64,000 nucleotides of DNA, taken from the NCBI RefSeq assembly GCF_001669775.1, contig NZ_LXWK01000016.1:620001-684000 (forward strand). Reading direction: 5' to 3'. Numbering within the stretch: the stretch's first letter is position 1; every line of letters begins with the position of its first letter. A model generated the notes under the pieces. The model did not search any database and was not told the origin of the DNA. It was given only the letters and a program-made list of their open reading frames with translations. This DNA is from Rheinheimera sp. SA_1 (GTDB lineage Bacteria > Pseudomonadota > Gammaproteobacteria > Enterobacterales > Alteromonadaceae). Below are positions 1 to 8,458 of the stretch, piece by piece. The translations under genes and the position numbers were made by a program.

Positions 1-238
1 GAACTTCGGCACATTCCCAACCTGTAGTGGCGCGCAGCACTTTGCTGACTTCTTCCAGTTGCGGAATGCGATCTAAAGGTAATTTTAACTTGTCTAAACC
101 GGCCATATATTCATCACAGGCTTTGCCGGAAATACAGGACAACTGACGGGCGATTAACTCACTCCAAATGGCATTTTCTTCATCGCTCCATGCGATAAAA
201 CCATGCTCGTCGGACTGCTTCGAGACATAATTACTCAT
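1..238 (-). CDS. phhA: Phenylalanine-4-hydroxylase, N-terminal part (runs off window)
   Basis: The first 79 codons of a leftward gene are present. Read from the ATG at 236-238, the protein begins MSNYVSKQSDEHGF and reaches TGWECAEV, which matches the N-terminal region of bacterial phenylalanine 4-monooxygenases just before their conserved VPALIPF segment. The family is a non-haem iron, tetrahydropterin-dependent cytosolic enzyme that converts phenylalanine to tyrosine as the entry to aromatic amino acid breakdown. The iron-binding His-His-Glu lies outside the window, so catalytic competence cannot be judged. A weak AGG sits about 10 nt before the start. A TyrR-like box lies about 120 bp upstream. 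Confidence 0.85.
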   Translation of the reverse strand, partial: MSNYVSKQSDEHGFIAWSDEENAIWSELIARQLSCISGKACDEYMAGLDKLKLPLDRIPQLEEVSKVLRATTGWECAEV

Positions 239-294
239 AACGACAACCTGTTGAAAATTGGGTAGCCTGCAGCTCTGACGGCCGGGCTTTGATG

Positions 295-322
295 GCCGGA
301 TCCTAGATGATTGAGATCCGGC
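295..322. repeat. Inverted repeat in the phhA leader
   Basis: GCCGGATC at 295-302 and GATCCGGC at 315-322 are perfect 8-bp arms around a 12-nt spacer, 57 bp upstream of the phhA start. Neither side has a T-run, so it is not a classic intrinsic terminator. It could be an RNA hairpin in the phhA leader or megL 3' end, or a protein-binding dyad. Confidence 0.45.
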
Positions 323-358
323 TGTTAATCACCTACGCCAAATTGGCCTTGGTATAAA

Positions 359-376
359 TGTAATTATTTTTGTACA
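359..376. promoter_or_regulatory. TyrR/PhhR-type operator candidate upstream of phhA
   Basis: The 18-mer TGTAATTATTTTTGTACA matches the TyrR consensus TGTAAA-N6-TTTACA in 10 of 12 specified positions when read on the minus strand, and keeps the essential TGT-N12-ACA spacing. It lies between megL and phhA, where TyrR/PhhR regulators of aromatic catabolism would be expected to act. No regulator gene is visible in the window. Confidence 0.5.
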
Positions 377-385
377 GGCAATCAC

Positions 386-1639
386 TTATAGGTTGCAAGC
401 TAATGTTTCATTTGGTTTTTTTTGCTGTCCTTGCATCTTTACCAATGCCTGAGACAGGTCTGCAATGATGTCGACAACATGTTCAAGACCCACCGAAATT
501 CGGATCAGCCCATCGCTGATGCCAGCCATCTGCCGCTCTTCTGCCGTGTATGGGCTGTGGGTCATCGACGCCGGATGTTGGATCAGCGATTCAGCATCAC
601 CTAAGCTCACAGCCAGACTCAGCAGCTGGCATTGATTTATAAAATAACGACCATCTTCCAGGCTACCATTAAGCTCAAATGCTAAGACACCGCCTGCCGC
701 AGACATTTGTTTACCGATAAATTTGTGTCCAGGATGATCAGGCAAACCGGGGTAAAACACCTTGGCAATGGCCGGATGCTCTGCCAGATATTCCGCGACT
801 TTTTGCGCATTACTGCAATGACGTTCCATCCGTACCGATAAGGTTTTCAGGCCGCGAATAATCAGCCAGGCATCGTGCGGACTGATGGTTGCGCCCATGT
901 CTTTGAGTGTGGTGAGTTTGATGGTCTGAATTTTGTCTGCGTCCGACACAATAATGCCTGCGACCACATCGCCATGCCCATTCAAATATTTGGTGGCGCT
1001 GTGAATAACAATATCGATCCCAAAACGAGCGGGTTGCTGCAATAAAGGCGTCAAAAAGGTATTGTCGATCACTGACAATATCTGGTGCTTTTTACAGAAA
1101 TTACCCAGAAATTCTAAATCTAACACCACCAAATTCGGATTAATCGGTGTTTCAGCAAACAACATTTTAGTATTCGGTTTGAGTGCCGCAGCGACCGCCT
1201 GGTGATCGGTCATATCGACAAAGCTGACTTCAATGCCGTAACGGGCAAACTGATGATTAAATAGCGCAAAACTACAGCCATAAATCGCTTTACTGGCAAT
1301 CAGATGGTCACCTTGCTGTAAAAATGCCATGGTTGAAGCAGCGACAGCCCCCATCCCGGTAGCGGTTGCAGCAGCATCGGCCATGCCCTCTAAAGCGGCG
1401 ACTTTCAGCTCCAGTTCGCGGGTGGTTGGGTTGCCTAACCGAGTATAAATATAACCTGGCTGTTCACCGGCAAATCGTGCGGCGCCTTGCTCGGCGCTAT
1501 CAAACACAAAAGTCGAGGTTTGGTATAACGGTGTTGCCAGTGCGCCATACTGGGCATCTTTGACTTTTCCGGCATGAATACACTGGGTTTCGGGGTGTTG
1601 CGGGGCTTGAAACGGCTGTTGATTACTGCGACTGCTCAT
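386..1639 (-). CDS. megL: Methionine gamma-lyase
   Basis: A PLP-dependent enzyme of the Cys/Met metabolism family, 417 aa from the ATG at 1639. It splits L-methionine into methanethiol, ammonia and 2-oxobutanoate in the cytosol. The PLP lysine is in SATKYLNGHGD (about residue 217). The cysteine in YGCSFA (about residue 122) corresponds to the active-site Cys typical of methionine gamma-lyases and usually absent from cystathionine gamma-synthase and beta-lyase, which is why I prefer this name. The reading frame extends 11 codons to a GTG at 1672, but the ATG has an AAGG-type site upstream and starts closer to the family norm. phhA follows in the same direction after about 150 bp. Confidence 0.85.
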   Translation of the reverse strand: MSSRSNQQPFQAPQHPETQCIHAGKVKDAQYGALATPLYQTSTFVFDSAEQGAARFAGEQPGYIYTRLGNPTTRELELKVAALEGMADAAATATGMGAVAASTMAFLQQGDHLIASKAIYGCSFALFNHQFARYGIEVSFVDMTDHQAVAAALKPNTKMLFAETPINPNLVVLDLEFLGNFCKKHQILSVIDNTFLTPLLQQPARFGIDIVIHSATKYLNGHGDVVAGIIVSDADKIQTIKLTTLKDMGATISPHDAWLIIRGLKTLSVRMERHCSNAQKVAEYLAEHPAIAKVFYPGLPDHPGHKFIGKQMSAAGGVLAFELNGSLEDGRYFINQCQLLSLAVSLGDAESLIQHPASMTHSPYTAEERQMAGISDGLIRISVGLEHVVDIIADLSQALVKMQGQQKKPNETLACNL

Positions 1640-1710
1640 ACTACAAATTGCCTTAGATGATTTTTCAATCACTAAAACAAATTAGTTATATTAAGCACAA
1701 GGCATGCAGA

Positions 1711-1741
1711 CATCTGTCAGTCTATGAGCAAATGACAGATG
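1711..1741. promoter_or_regulatory. 31-bp dyad upstream of megL
   Basis: CATCTGTCA (1711-1719) and TGACAGATG (1733-1741) are perfect 9-bp arms separated by 13 bp, about 72 bp upstream of the preferred megL ATG. There is no T-run on either side. The position and symmetry suit an operator for megL or a hairpin at the 3' end of the ycjF transcript. It does not match the MetJ box AGACGTCT. Confidence 0.4.
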
Positions 1742-1769
1742 CAACTTTGACCAGTCGAAAATGTAACAT

Positions 1770-2798
1770 TTAGTTTGCAGTTGCTCCCGGAGCCAGCCGT
1801 TTTACCAGATCAGTCAGCACCTGTTTTACTAAGGATTTATCGCTGATAGCCCCGGGCAGTGGCCGTAATTGCTGCTGTGCAAAACGACCGAGTCTTGCCA
1901 CCATCACGCCCGCCAATACCCCTTGCCCTAACCGCGCCGATAATCGTCCGGACAACTCAGCACCCACTAAATCGGCCCCAACATCGACAGCTATTTCTGC
2001 CGCACCGGTAAAAAATACCGTTTTCACGAACTGTTTCATCATGGCAAGGCTTCGCAACTTACCTACTGGCGCACCATACAGCACCGACAATTCACGCAGC
2101 ATCAACGCCCCGCGCCACAAAACTAATAACATATCGGCAAGCGCAAATGGGCTCAGTGCAACAGCGACACCAGTTTGCATAGCTGCTTGGCGAATTTGTA
2201 GCTCAGCCGTTTTGTCGATGTTGGTTAATACGGTTAAATCAAACAGCTGCAATAACTCTGCATCAGTAAATTCAGCTTTTCGCTGCTGCTCGAAATGTTG
2301 CCAGTCGCTGTGACTCGTATCGCTCATCGCCGAAATCATTTGCTGACACATTGGATAGGCTTCACCAAATTGCATTGATTGCTGCAACCTGAAGCTTTTT
2401 TCGCGCCATTGTTGCCGCATTTTAAGCTGCCGCCGTAATCGCCATTCACGATAGCCAAACCGCGCCAGCAACAGCGCGGAAAGCCCGGTCAGTGCTGTGA
2501 CAGCGGTCCCCTGCAACAGGCCACTTTGCCAACTGTCCGCCATAAACTGCCACCATTGCACACCCGCTACAGCGGTCAGGCTCAGTAGTGCCCCACCCCA
2601 TAACCAGAGCCCACGACGACTTTCTGCGGTTTCAGCTACCGGCGCTTCGTTAATTTCAACTTTAAATTGCTCAGTGGTAAATTCTTGTGCTTGCTGCAAT
2701 TTGCCAGCTAGTGCTGCCGCTTCATTTTGCTGCAGCTTTGGCTGCAACGATACAAAATCTGCTTCAGAAAAGGCAGTGGTCTTTTTCAGATCGTTCAT
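1770..2798 (-). CDS. ycjF: YcjF family inner-membrane protein (TIGR01620/DUF697)
   Basis: 342 aa. A charged N-terminal cytoplasmic stretch is followed by two hydrophobic segments at about residues 67-84 and 97-113. The C-terminal DUF697 part (from about residue 190) has a conserved hydrophobic alpha-helical region. Its ATG overlaps the ycjX stop as ATGA, so the two are translationally coupled. In enterobacteria ycjX-ycjF also accompany the phage-shock genes and are PspF-controlled. The molecular function is not established. It is the last gene of the leftward psp transcript here. Confidence 0.85.
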   Translation of the reverse strand: MNDLKKTTAFSEADFVSLQPKLQQNEAAALAGKLQQAQEFTTEQFKVEINEAPVAETAESRRGLWLWGGALLSLTAVAGVQWWQFMADSWQSGLLQGTAVTALTGLSALLLARFGYREWRLRRQLKMRQQWREKSFRLQQSMQFGEAYPMCQQMISAMSDTSHSDWQHFEQQRKAEFTDAELLQLFDLTVLTNIDKTAELQIRQAAMQTGVAVALSPFALADMLLVLWRGALMLRELSVLYGAPVGKLRSLAMMKQFVKTVFFTGAAEIAVDVGADLVGAELSGRLSARLGQGVLAGVMVARLGRFAQQQLRPLPGAISDKSLVKQVLTDLVKRLAPGATAN

Positions 2799-4186
2799 TG
2801 CAGTTTATCTCCAAGCAAAAACTCCAGCGCCTGATCAAGCCGCAGCTGTGGCAGTATCTGCTGTGGCGCGAGTACCTTCGGTAAAAAATCCGGAAAAGCA
2901 AAAGCATGATGTTCAAATAACAGAGGTGATGGCATCGACATCGGAACTTCACCTGGAAAGATGGTCTGCCGCTCACCGCTTAGGGCTGAAATGCCTTGTA
3001 AACATGGCACCACACCTTCGCCAGTCTGCACTTGCCCGACGTCGGTGGTGACGACCGCAGCCAACGCCATGGCTTCGGATTGGCAATACTGAAAACGGCT
3101 GTCCTGCAGCGGTTGTTGCAATAGCTGCTGTAGCAACAAGGTCAGATTTTTATGCTGTTCAGGGGTTAATTGGTCGGCTTTACTGGCGGCGAATAACACT
3201 TTACTGATTTTCGGATTAAATAACCGTTGTAACCAACCGGCTGGACCATAGTGAAAACTTTGCAAAATCAGCATCAGTGCTTGTTGTAATTCCTGCAGTA
3301 CATGGTAACCGGCGTTCAACGCTGACAAACAATCCACCAGCACCACCTGGCGATCCAGACTGGCAAAGTATTGTTGATAAAATGGTGTTACCACCAATTG
3401 TTGATAACTTTCAAAATGGCGCTGCAGCCGCAGCAATAACTTTGATGGCTTTGCCAGCTGCGAAGGTAACAATGGGAACAGCTGCAATAATGGTGTACCA
3501 GCTAAATCACCGGGTAGTAACAATCTACCGGGCTGCAACAAGCAGGCTTTTGCCTCGACTCTGAATTGCTGTAACAAGGCCGAGTAACGGTCAGTAAGTC
3601 GTTGGATCTGCAGTTCCGAATCGTCGTCTAAATCGGTTGCAGCCAACAAGTCCTGAAACGCCTGAGCAATAGCGACCCGATGTGGTTTAGCAAACAACTG
3701 CCAGCTAAATTCACACCATTGCTGATAGTCCTGCTGCAACATCGGCAAATCAAGCAACCATTCACCGGGGTAATCGACGATATCTAGCTGCAATTCGCGA
3801 AAGTCTGTGAGTCTGGCTGCAAGCCCCGACGCCGGTTTATAGCGCAGCGTCAGTGACAACTGACTCCAACTGGTGGTTGATACCGGCCACTTTCCAAGCT
3901 GAAGCTGTTGTAAATTTTGTTCAAAAGGAAAACGTGGTGTTTGCATCGCCTGCTGTGCTTGCAGTCTGCCACCCAGATATCTTTGTTGTCGTAATGGAGA
4001 AAAAAACGGCAGCTGAACTTCAGCAACAGGACCGGTTAATTGCTGCACCAGGCTGGTAATAAATGCGGTTTTCCCAGCGCCACTCAGACCAGTAATGCCG
4101 AGTCTGAGATGGCGATCGAGCAGACGCTGACCAAATTGCTGACTCTGCTGCGACCATTGTTCGTGTAACTTAGCCCATCCCTTCAT
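2795..4186 (-). CDS. ycjX: YcjX family P-loop NTPase
   Basis: 463 aa from the ATG at 4186, preferred over the upstream in-frame GTG at 4192 because GGAG stands 8 nt before the ATG. A P-loop GLSGAGKT lies at residues 33-40, followed by a DYPGEWLLDLP segment like the switch region of GTPases and a later SKADQLT that resembles an NKxD motif. The COG3106 family is predicted to be a GTP-binding stress protein. It starts 32 bp after pspC and overlaps ycjF by 4 bp, placing it inside the psp operon. Its biochemical role in the phage-shock response is unknown. Confidence 0.87.
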   Translation of the reverse strand: MKGWAKLHEQWSQQSQQFGQRLLDRHLRLGITGLSGAGKTAFITSLVQQLTGPVAEVQLPFFSPLRQQRYLGGRLQAQQAMQTPRFPFEQNLQQLQLGKWPVSTTSWSQLSLTLRYKPASGLAARLTDFRELQLDIVDYPGEWLLDLPMLQQDYQQWCEFSWQLFAKPHRVAIAQAFQDLLAATDLDDDSELQIQRLTDRYSALLQQFRVEAKACLLQPGRLLLPGDLAGTPLLQLFPLLPSQLAKPSKLLLRLQRHFESYQQLVVTPFYQQYFASLDRQVVLVDCLSALNAGYHVLQELQQALMLILQSFHYGPAGWLQRLFNPKISKVLFAASKADQLTPEQHKNLTLLLQQLLQQPLQDSRFQYCQSEAMALAAVVTTDVGQVQTGEGVVPCLQGISALSGERQTIFPGEVPMSMPSPLLFEHHAFAFPDFLPKVLAPQQILPQLRLDQALEFLLGDKLQ

Positions 4187-4218
4187 GCACACTCCAGTGG
4201 CGAGCCACCCGCGGGCGG

Positions 4219-4629
4219 CTACAGTCGGTTAAATTCACGGTGTAACTGGTATTTACTCGACGTGACGTAAGTTTCAATTTTACGCAGTCTTTGTTCAATG
4301 CTATCAAACTGTTGTTGGATATGGCCCAGTGCTTGTTTCGGTGCTTCGCCACGTTGCCAAATTCTGGTTTTCACTTCCACCGGTTTTTCAATGGAAGGGA
4401 CAAATGACGTCCCTTTGCGGGCTTCGGCTACAGATTTTTTCTCCAGCACTATCCAGCCAACAATGTAAAGTACCGGTAAAAATCCGCCAAAACCAAGTAA
4501 CAATGAAGCCAGAGCAACCACGCGGACTAACCACAGCTCCCAGCCGAAGTAGTCTGCAATGCCGGCGCAGACGCCGGCTATTTTGCCGTTGCGGTCATCC
4601 CGCAACAATTCTTTCTTAAACTTTGTCAT
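4219..4629 (-). CDS. pspC: Phage-shock protein C
   Basis: 136 aa from the ATG at 4627-4629. The PspC domain (about residues 5-65) includes GKIAGVCAGIADYFGWE followed by a long hydrophobic stretch that crosses the inner membrane. The C-terminal half is polar and probably periplasmic, ending in a short helix. With PspB, PspC senses inner-membrane stress and draws PspA away from PspF. An in-frame extension to 4722 is an artefact of its overlap with pspB: the start used here is the family start and overlaps pspB by 14 bp. Confidence 0.92.
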   Translation of the reverse strand: MTKFKKELLRDDRNGKIAGVCAGIADYFGWELWLVRVVALASLLLGFGGFLPVLYIVGWIVLEKKSVAEARKGTSFVPSIEKPVEVKTRIWQRGEAPKQALGHIQQQFDSIEQRLRKIETYVTSSKYQLHREFNRL

Positions 4630-4858
4630 GATCCCGTCTCCAGTTTGGTGACTCTGCATCCAGAATGGCTTCGAGGGTTTTGATCCGGTCGGCCATTTTT
4701 TCTGCGCGGTTTGACAAGTCATTCAGTTGGTTTAATTCAGTTTCTGACAAACCTTCTGACATTTTGCGTTTACTGCGATAGTGCATAATGACCCAGATTG
4801 GCGCCACAAAGACCATAAACATCATTAGTGGCACAGCAAAAGCTTCTTGAATTTCCAT
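4616..4858 (-). CDS. pspB: Phage-shock protein B
   Basis: 80 aa, typical PspB length. One N-terminal transmembrane helix (about residues 7-25, containing VPLMMFMVFVAPIWVIMHY) is followed by a charged cytoplasmic helix with LSETELNQLNDLSNRAEKM, characteristic of the family. It acts with PspC at the inner membrane to relieve PspA inhibition of PspF. It is 24 bp downstream of pspA and overlaps pspC. Confidence 0.93.
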   Translation of the reverse strand: MEIQEAFAVPLMMFMVFVAPIWVIMHYRSKRKMSEGLSETELNQLNDLSNRAEKMADRIKTLEAILDAESPNWRRDHDKV

Positions 4859-4882
4859 TATTTACTCCGAAACGCCTGAAGA

Positions 4883-5551
4883 TCAGGCGTTATTGTCGTT
4901 ATTCAACTTTGCTTTTAATGCAGCCAGTTCAGAATCGATTTTGTCCTGAGCCGCCAGTTCAGCAAACTCGTCACGAAGCGTTTTCTTACCTAAATCATAG
5001 GACTCAACCTGAGCTTCCAGTGAATCAATTTTTTGCTCGTAACGCTCAAACTTATACATTGCATCGTTTAAGCGGTTGCTGTCTAACGATTTTTTCACTT
5101 CTAATCTTGAAGCTACTGTTTTTTGACGCATCAGCATCGATTTCTGGCGAGCCTTGGCATCGGCCAGTTTTTCCTGCAATTGTGCCACTTCATCTTGTAA
5201 CTTGCTGACATGTGCATCTAAGTTGGCAATGTCGGCGGCGACTGAAGCAGCCTGATCTGCAGATTTTTGTTTTTCGATTAACGCTGAACGCGCTAAATCA
5301 TCGCGATTTTTAGCAAGTGCCAGTTCGGCTTTGGCCTGCCAGTCCACCACTTCCTCTTCCAGACGGCTGACGACTCGTTGCAGTTCTTTTTTCTCAGCGA
5401 TAGTTTTTGCAGAGGTTGAACGAACTTCAACCAGTGTATCTTCCATTTCCTGAATGATTAACCGCACCATTTTTTCCGGATCTTCCGCTTTATCTAATAA
5501 AGCGTTGATGTTTGAATTCACGATGTCTGAAAAGCGAGAGAAAATACCCAT
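4883..5551 (-). CDS. pspA: Phage-shock protein A
   Basis: 222 aa from the ATG at 5549-5551, beginning MGIFSRFSDIVNSNINALLD, the amphipathic N-terminal helix typical of PspA. The rest is almost entirely coiled coil with the family segment DPEKMVRLIIQEMEDTLVEVR. PspA is a dual-function ESCRT-III-like protein: it binds stressed inner membrane as oligomers and, when free, inhibits PspF. GAGGT stands 9 nt before the ATG. In-frame codons further upstream to 5623 run through the promoter and are not coding. It is the first gene of the leftward psp operon. Confidence 0.95.
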   Translation of the reverse strand: MGIFSRFSDIVNSNINALLDKAEDPEKMVRLIIQEMEDTLVEVRSTSAKTIAEKKELQRVVSRLEEEVVDWQAKAELALAKNRDDLARSALIEKQKSADQAASVAADIANLDAHVSKLQDEVAQLQEKLADAKARQKSMLMRQKTVASRLEVKKSLDSNRLNDAMYKFERYEQKIDSLEAQVESYDLGKKTLRDEFAELAAQDKIDSELAALKAKLNNDNNA

Positions 5552-5594
5552 GATGATTACCTCATTAATTGTCTGATTGACTCGAGATACCTTA

Positions 5595-5610
5595 TTCAGT
5601 TTCCTTGCCA
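5595..5610 (-). promoter_or_regulatory. Sigma-54 (-24/-12) promoter of the psp operon
   Basis: On the minus strand TGGCAAGGAAACTGAA fits the sigma-54 pattern TGGCACG-N4-TTGCW: the -24 half is TGGCAAG and the -12 half is CTGAA. The invariant GG and the G ten bases later are kept, but the final C is A. The expected start would give a leader of about 34 nt before the pspA ATG. The AT-rich stretch to 5735 is where PspF enhancer sites and the pspF promoter would lie. Confidence 0.6.
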
Positions 5611-5735
5611 ACTTTCGAAACAAGCTTAATGCATTGTTTTATATAATTTTTATTTATTTTCAGCAACTACTTCTGAAATCATGCCGTATGAAATAGACTA
5701 CTTATTAGTAAAATTCACTAATTTGTAGCAGCGAC

Positions 5736-6851
5736 ATGGCACGAGCATTCCAGCAAGACAATCTGATTGGCCAATCCAATAGTTTTTTAAACGTCCTTGA
5801 CCAGGTTTCACAAATTGCGCCGTTAAATAAACCGGTACTGATTATCGGCGAACGGGGCACCGGCAAAGAATTGATTGCCGCGCGCTTACACTACCTGTCG
5901 CAGCGGTGGGATCAAGCGTATTTAACCCTTAACTGCGCCTCGTTAAATGAAAACTTGCTGGAAAGTGAATTATTTGGCCATGAAGCCGGCGCTTTTACCG
6001 GCGCCAGTAAACGTCATGAAGGGCGCTTCGAACGGGCAAATTTTGGTACCCTGTTTTTGGATGAATTGGCCAATACCCCGGGTTTGGTACAAGAAAAACT
6101 GTTACGGGTGATTGAATACGGTGAATTCGAACGGGTTGGCGGCAGCAGAGCAATTAAGGTTGATGTACGACTGATTTGTGCCACCAACGAAGATTTACCG
6201 GGGATGGCCGATCGGGGCGAGTTCAGAGCCGACTTACTGGACCGGCTAGCGTTTGACGTGATTACCTTACCGCCAATGCGCGAACGACGTGAAGACATTC
6301 TGGTACTCGCCGAGCATTTCGCCATCAATATGGCACGTGAACTTAATTTTGAACTGTTCAGCGGCTTTTCTGAAAAAGCCAAACGGTTGCTGCTCGACTA
6401 TGAATGGCCGGGTAATGTGCGGGAATTAAAAAACGTAGTCGAGCGCAGCGTCTACCGCACCAATAATCCTTATGTACCAGTCCACGATATTTTGCTCGAT
6501 CCTTTTGCCTCGCCTTATCGGCCGCAGACGCGTGTCAGAACCCAGGATCGCATTGCTACAGTTACCAGTGTAAAACCACCGATAGCTAAAGCGCTGCATT
6601 CAGGTGATAATGCACTGCCACTTATGGCTCAGGCTGAAGTTGTGATGTCGCAACAACTGCCACAACAGCCAGACTTTAATCAGCTACAGGATTTTAAAGT
6701 GTTGTCAGAGCATTACGAAGTCACACTGATTAAGCAAGCGCTGGCCGCCTGCCAGTACAATCAGAAAAAAACGGCGGAAGCACTCAACCTGACCTATCAT
6801 CAGCTTCGTGGTTATATGAAAAAATACAAATTGTTAGACAGCCAACAATGA
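5736..6851 (+). CDS. pspF: PspF, sigma-54-dependent activator of the psp operon
   Basis: 371 aa. It has no N-terminal sensory domain, as expected for PspF. The AAA+ domain starts near residue 8, with Walker A GERGTGKE, the sigma-54-contacting GAFTGA loop, Walker B LFLDELAN and an arginine-finger region. The C-terminal Fis-type helix-turn-helix is in NQKKTAEALNLTYHQLRGYMKK. It is divergent from pspA. A linker of about 80 residues between the AAA+ and HTH parts makes it somewhat longer than the E. coli protein (about 325 aa). Its stop overlaps the sapA ATG as ATGA, tying activator expression to the sap operon. Confidence 0.93.
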   Translation: MARAFQQDNLIGQSNSFLNVLDQVSQIAPLNKPVLIIGERGTGKELIAARLHYLSQRWDQAYLTLNCASLNENLLESELFGHEAGAFTGASKRHEGRFERANFGTLFLDELANTPGLVQEKLLRVIEYGEFERVGGSRAIKVDVRLICATNEDLPGMADRGEFRADLLDRLAFDVITLPPMRERREDILVLAEHFAINMARELNFELFSGFSEKAKRLLLDYEWPGNVRELKNVVERSVYRTNNPYVPVHDILLDPFASPYRPQTRVRTQDRIATVTSVKPPIAKALHSGDNALPLMAQAEVVMSQQLPQQPDFNQLQDFKVLSEHYEVTLIKQALAACQYNQKKTAEALNLTYHQLRGYMKKYKLLDSQQ

Positions 6852-8458
6852 AATCATCTGGTTCTTTTGCTGCCGTTGTACTGTTGAGTATTCTCAGCAG
6901 TGCCTGTCAGCCAGTATTGCCAACAACACGGGTCCATGGCTTGGTGTATTGTGCGGAAGGCTCACCAGAGAGCTTTAATCCACAATTGGTCACTTCTGGT
7001 ACCACCATTGATGCCATCAGCCAACATTTATATGACCGCTTGCTGGATATCGACCCCGATAGCGGCACACTGATCCCAGGCCTCGCGCAGAGCTGGCAAA
7101 TCAGCGACGATGGTTTAACCTACCGTTTTCAGCTACGCCAGGACGTTAAGTTCCACCAAACCAGCTATTTCTCGCCATCCCGAGTCATGAACGCCGAAGA
7201 CGTACAGTTTACGTTTGGTCGATTATTATCGGTACAACACCCATTTCATCAGACGGCCACCGAATACCCATATTTCGATAGCGTTGAATGGCAGCAACTG
7301 GTCGCAAAACTAACGGTGACAGGGCCTTATGAGATTGAGTTCACTCTGAGTAAACCCGACAGTTCATTTTTATCAACTTTGGCCACCGATTTTGCCGCCA
7401 TTTTATCCGCAGAATACGGGGCACAACTAATCAGCAACAATACACGGGCTGATTTAGACCTGTTGCCGGTCGGCACCGGGCCCTTTTTGTACCGGCATTA
7501 TCAAAAAGATGTACTGATCCGCTATTACCGCCATCCCAACTATTGGCGCCAATTGCCAGCAATGGAACAACTGGTGATTGATATAGTGCCGGACAACACC
7601 AAACGAATTGCCAAACTGCTGACGCACGAATGTGACGTTGCTCCAATTCCGCGCTTAGCAGAGTTGTCGTTATTATCAAAACGGGATGATTTTGTCATCG
7701 ATGCCCAGACTAGTATGAATGTTGGGTATTGGGCTTTTAATACCCGGATGCCGCCGTTTGATCAGGTAAAGGTTCGACAGGCGCTGTCCTATGCCATTAA
7801 TAAATCAAATATTTTGCAGGCGGTATATTTTGGGCAGGCAGAACCAGCCAATTCATTGTTACCACCCACATCCTGGGCCTATGATAAAAATCTGAACATC
7901 CAACGTTATGATCCGTTACTTGCGAAAAAATTATTGGCTGAAGCTGGTTATCCAGAAGGATTTCAAATGGATATCTGGGCCATGCCGGTACAGCGTTTAT
8001 ACAACCCAAATGCGTTAAAAATGGCTGAATTGATCCAGGCTGATTTAGCCCAGATTGGTGTGCGTGCAAAAATTGTGTCGTATGAGTGGAATACTTTTCG
8101 CCGGAAATTGCGTTTGGGTGAACATGATTCGGTGCTGATTGGCTGGTCAGCCGACAATGCTGATCCCGATAACTTCTTGCGGCCTTTGCTGAGCTGTGCT
8201 GCGGCAATTTCCGGCAGCAACCGGGCTAATTGGTGTGATGAAAACTATGACGAGTTGATCGCAAAAGCTGTGCATACACCAATTTTGGAAGAACGACGGG
8301 CTTTTTACCAACAAGCGCAACAATACCAGGCGGAACAAATGCCACTGGTCCCTATTGCTCACTCCAAACGTTTTCAGGTGCGCAGCCGTAATATCTCCGG
8401 TGTCCGGATCAACCCATACGGTGGTATTAATTTTACCGCGGCAGGTAAATCCTTATGA
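6848..8458 (+). CDS. sapA: SapA-type periplasmic solute-binding protein
   Basis: 536 aa, ABC transporter family 5 solute-binding protein (peptide/nickel class). The N-terminus has a hydrophobic signal ending LSSAC, so the mature protein may be a lipoprotein anchored at Cys20, although the lipobox is imperfect. Family landmarks are the stretch around PESFNPQLVTSGTT and the later VRQALSYAINK. SapA delivers peptides, haem or other ligands to the SapBCDF importer, which is linked to resistance to cationic peptides in enterics and Haemophilus. It is coupled to pspF upstream and overlaps the next gene by 4 bp. Confidence 0.88.
   Translation: MKSSGSFAAVVLLSILSSACQPVLPTTRVHGLVYCAEGSPESFNPQLVTSGTTIDAISQHLYDRLLDIDPDSGTLIPGLAQSWQISDDGLTYRFQLRQDVKFHQTSYFSPSRVMNAEDVQFTFGRLLSVQHPFHQTATEYPYFDSVEWQQLVAKLTVTGPYEIEFTLSKPDSSFLSTLATDFAAILSAEYGAQLISNNTRADLDLLPVGTGPFLYRHYQKDVLIRYYRHPNYWRQLPAMEQLVIDIVPDNTKRIAKLLTHECDVAPIPRLAELSLLSKRDDFVIDAQTSMNVGYWAFNTRMPPFDQVKVRQALSYAINKSNILQAVYFGQAEPANSLLPPTSWAYDKNLNIQRYDPLLAKKLLAEAGYPEGFQMDIWAMPVQRLYNPNALKMAELIQADLAQIGVRAKIVSYEWNTFRRKLRLGEHDSVLIGWSADNADPDNFLRPLLSCAAAISGSNRANWCDENYDELIAKAVHTPILEERRAFYQQAQQYQAEQMPLVPIAHSKRFQVRSRNISGVRINPYGGINFTAAGKSL

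Noticed and set aside
5735-5750. TGGCACG-N4-TTCCA at the start of pspF
   Set aside because: It resembles a sigma-54 site on the plus strand but lies inside the coding sequence, has a mismatch at the invariant -12 G, and would point into the gene.
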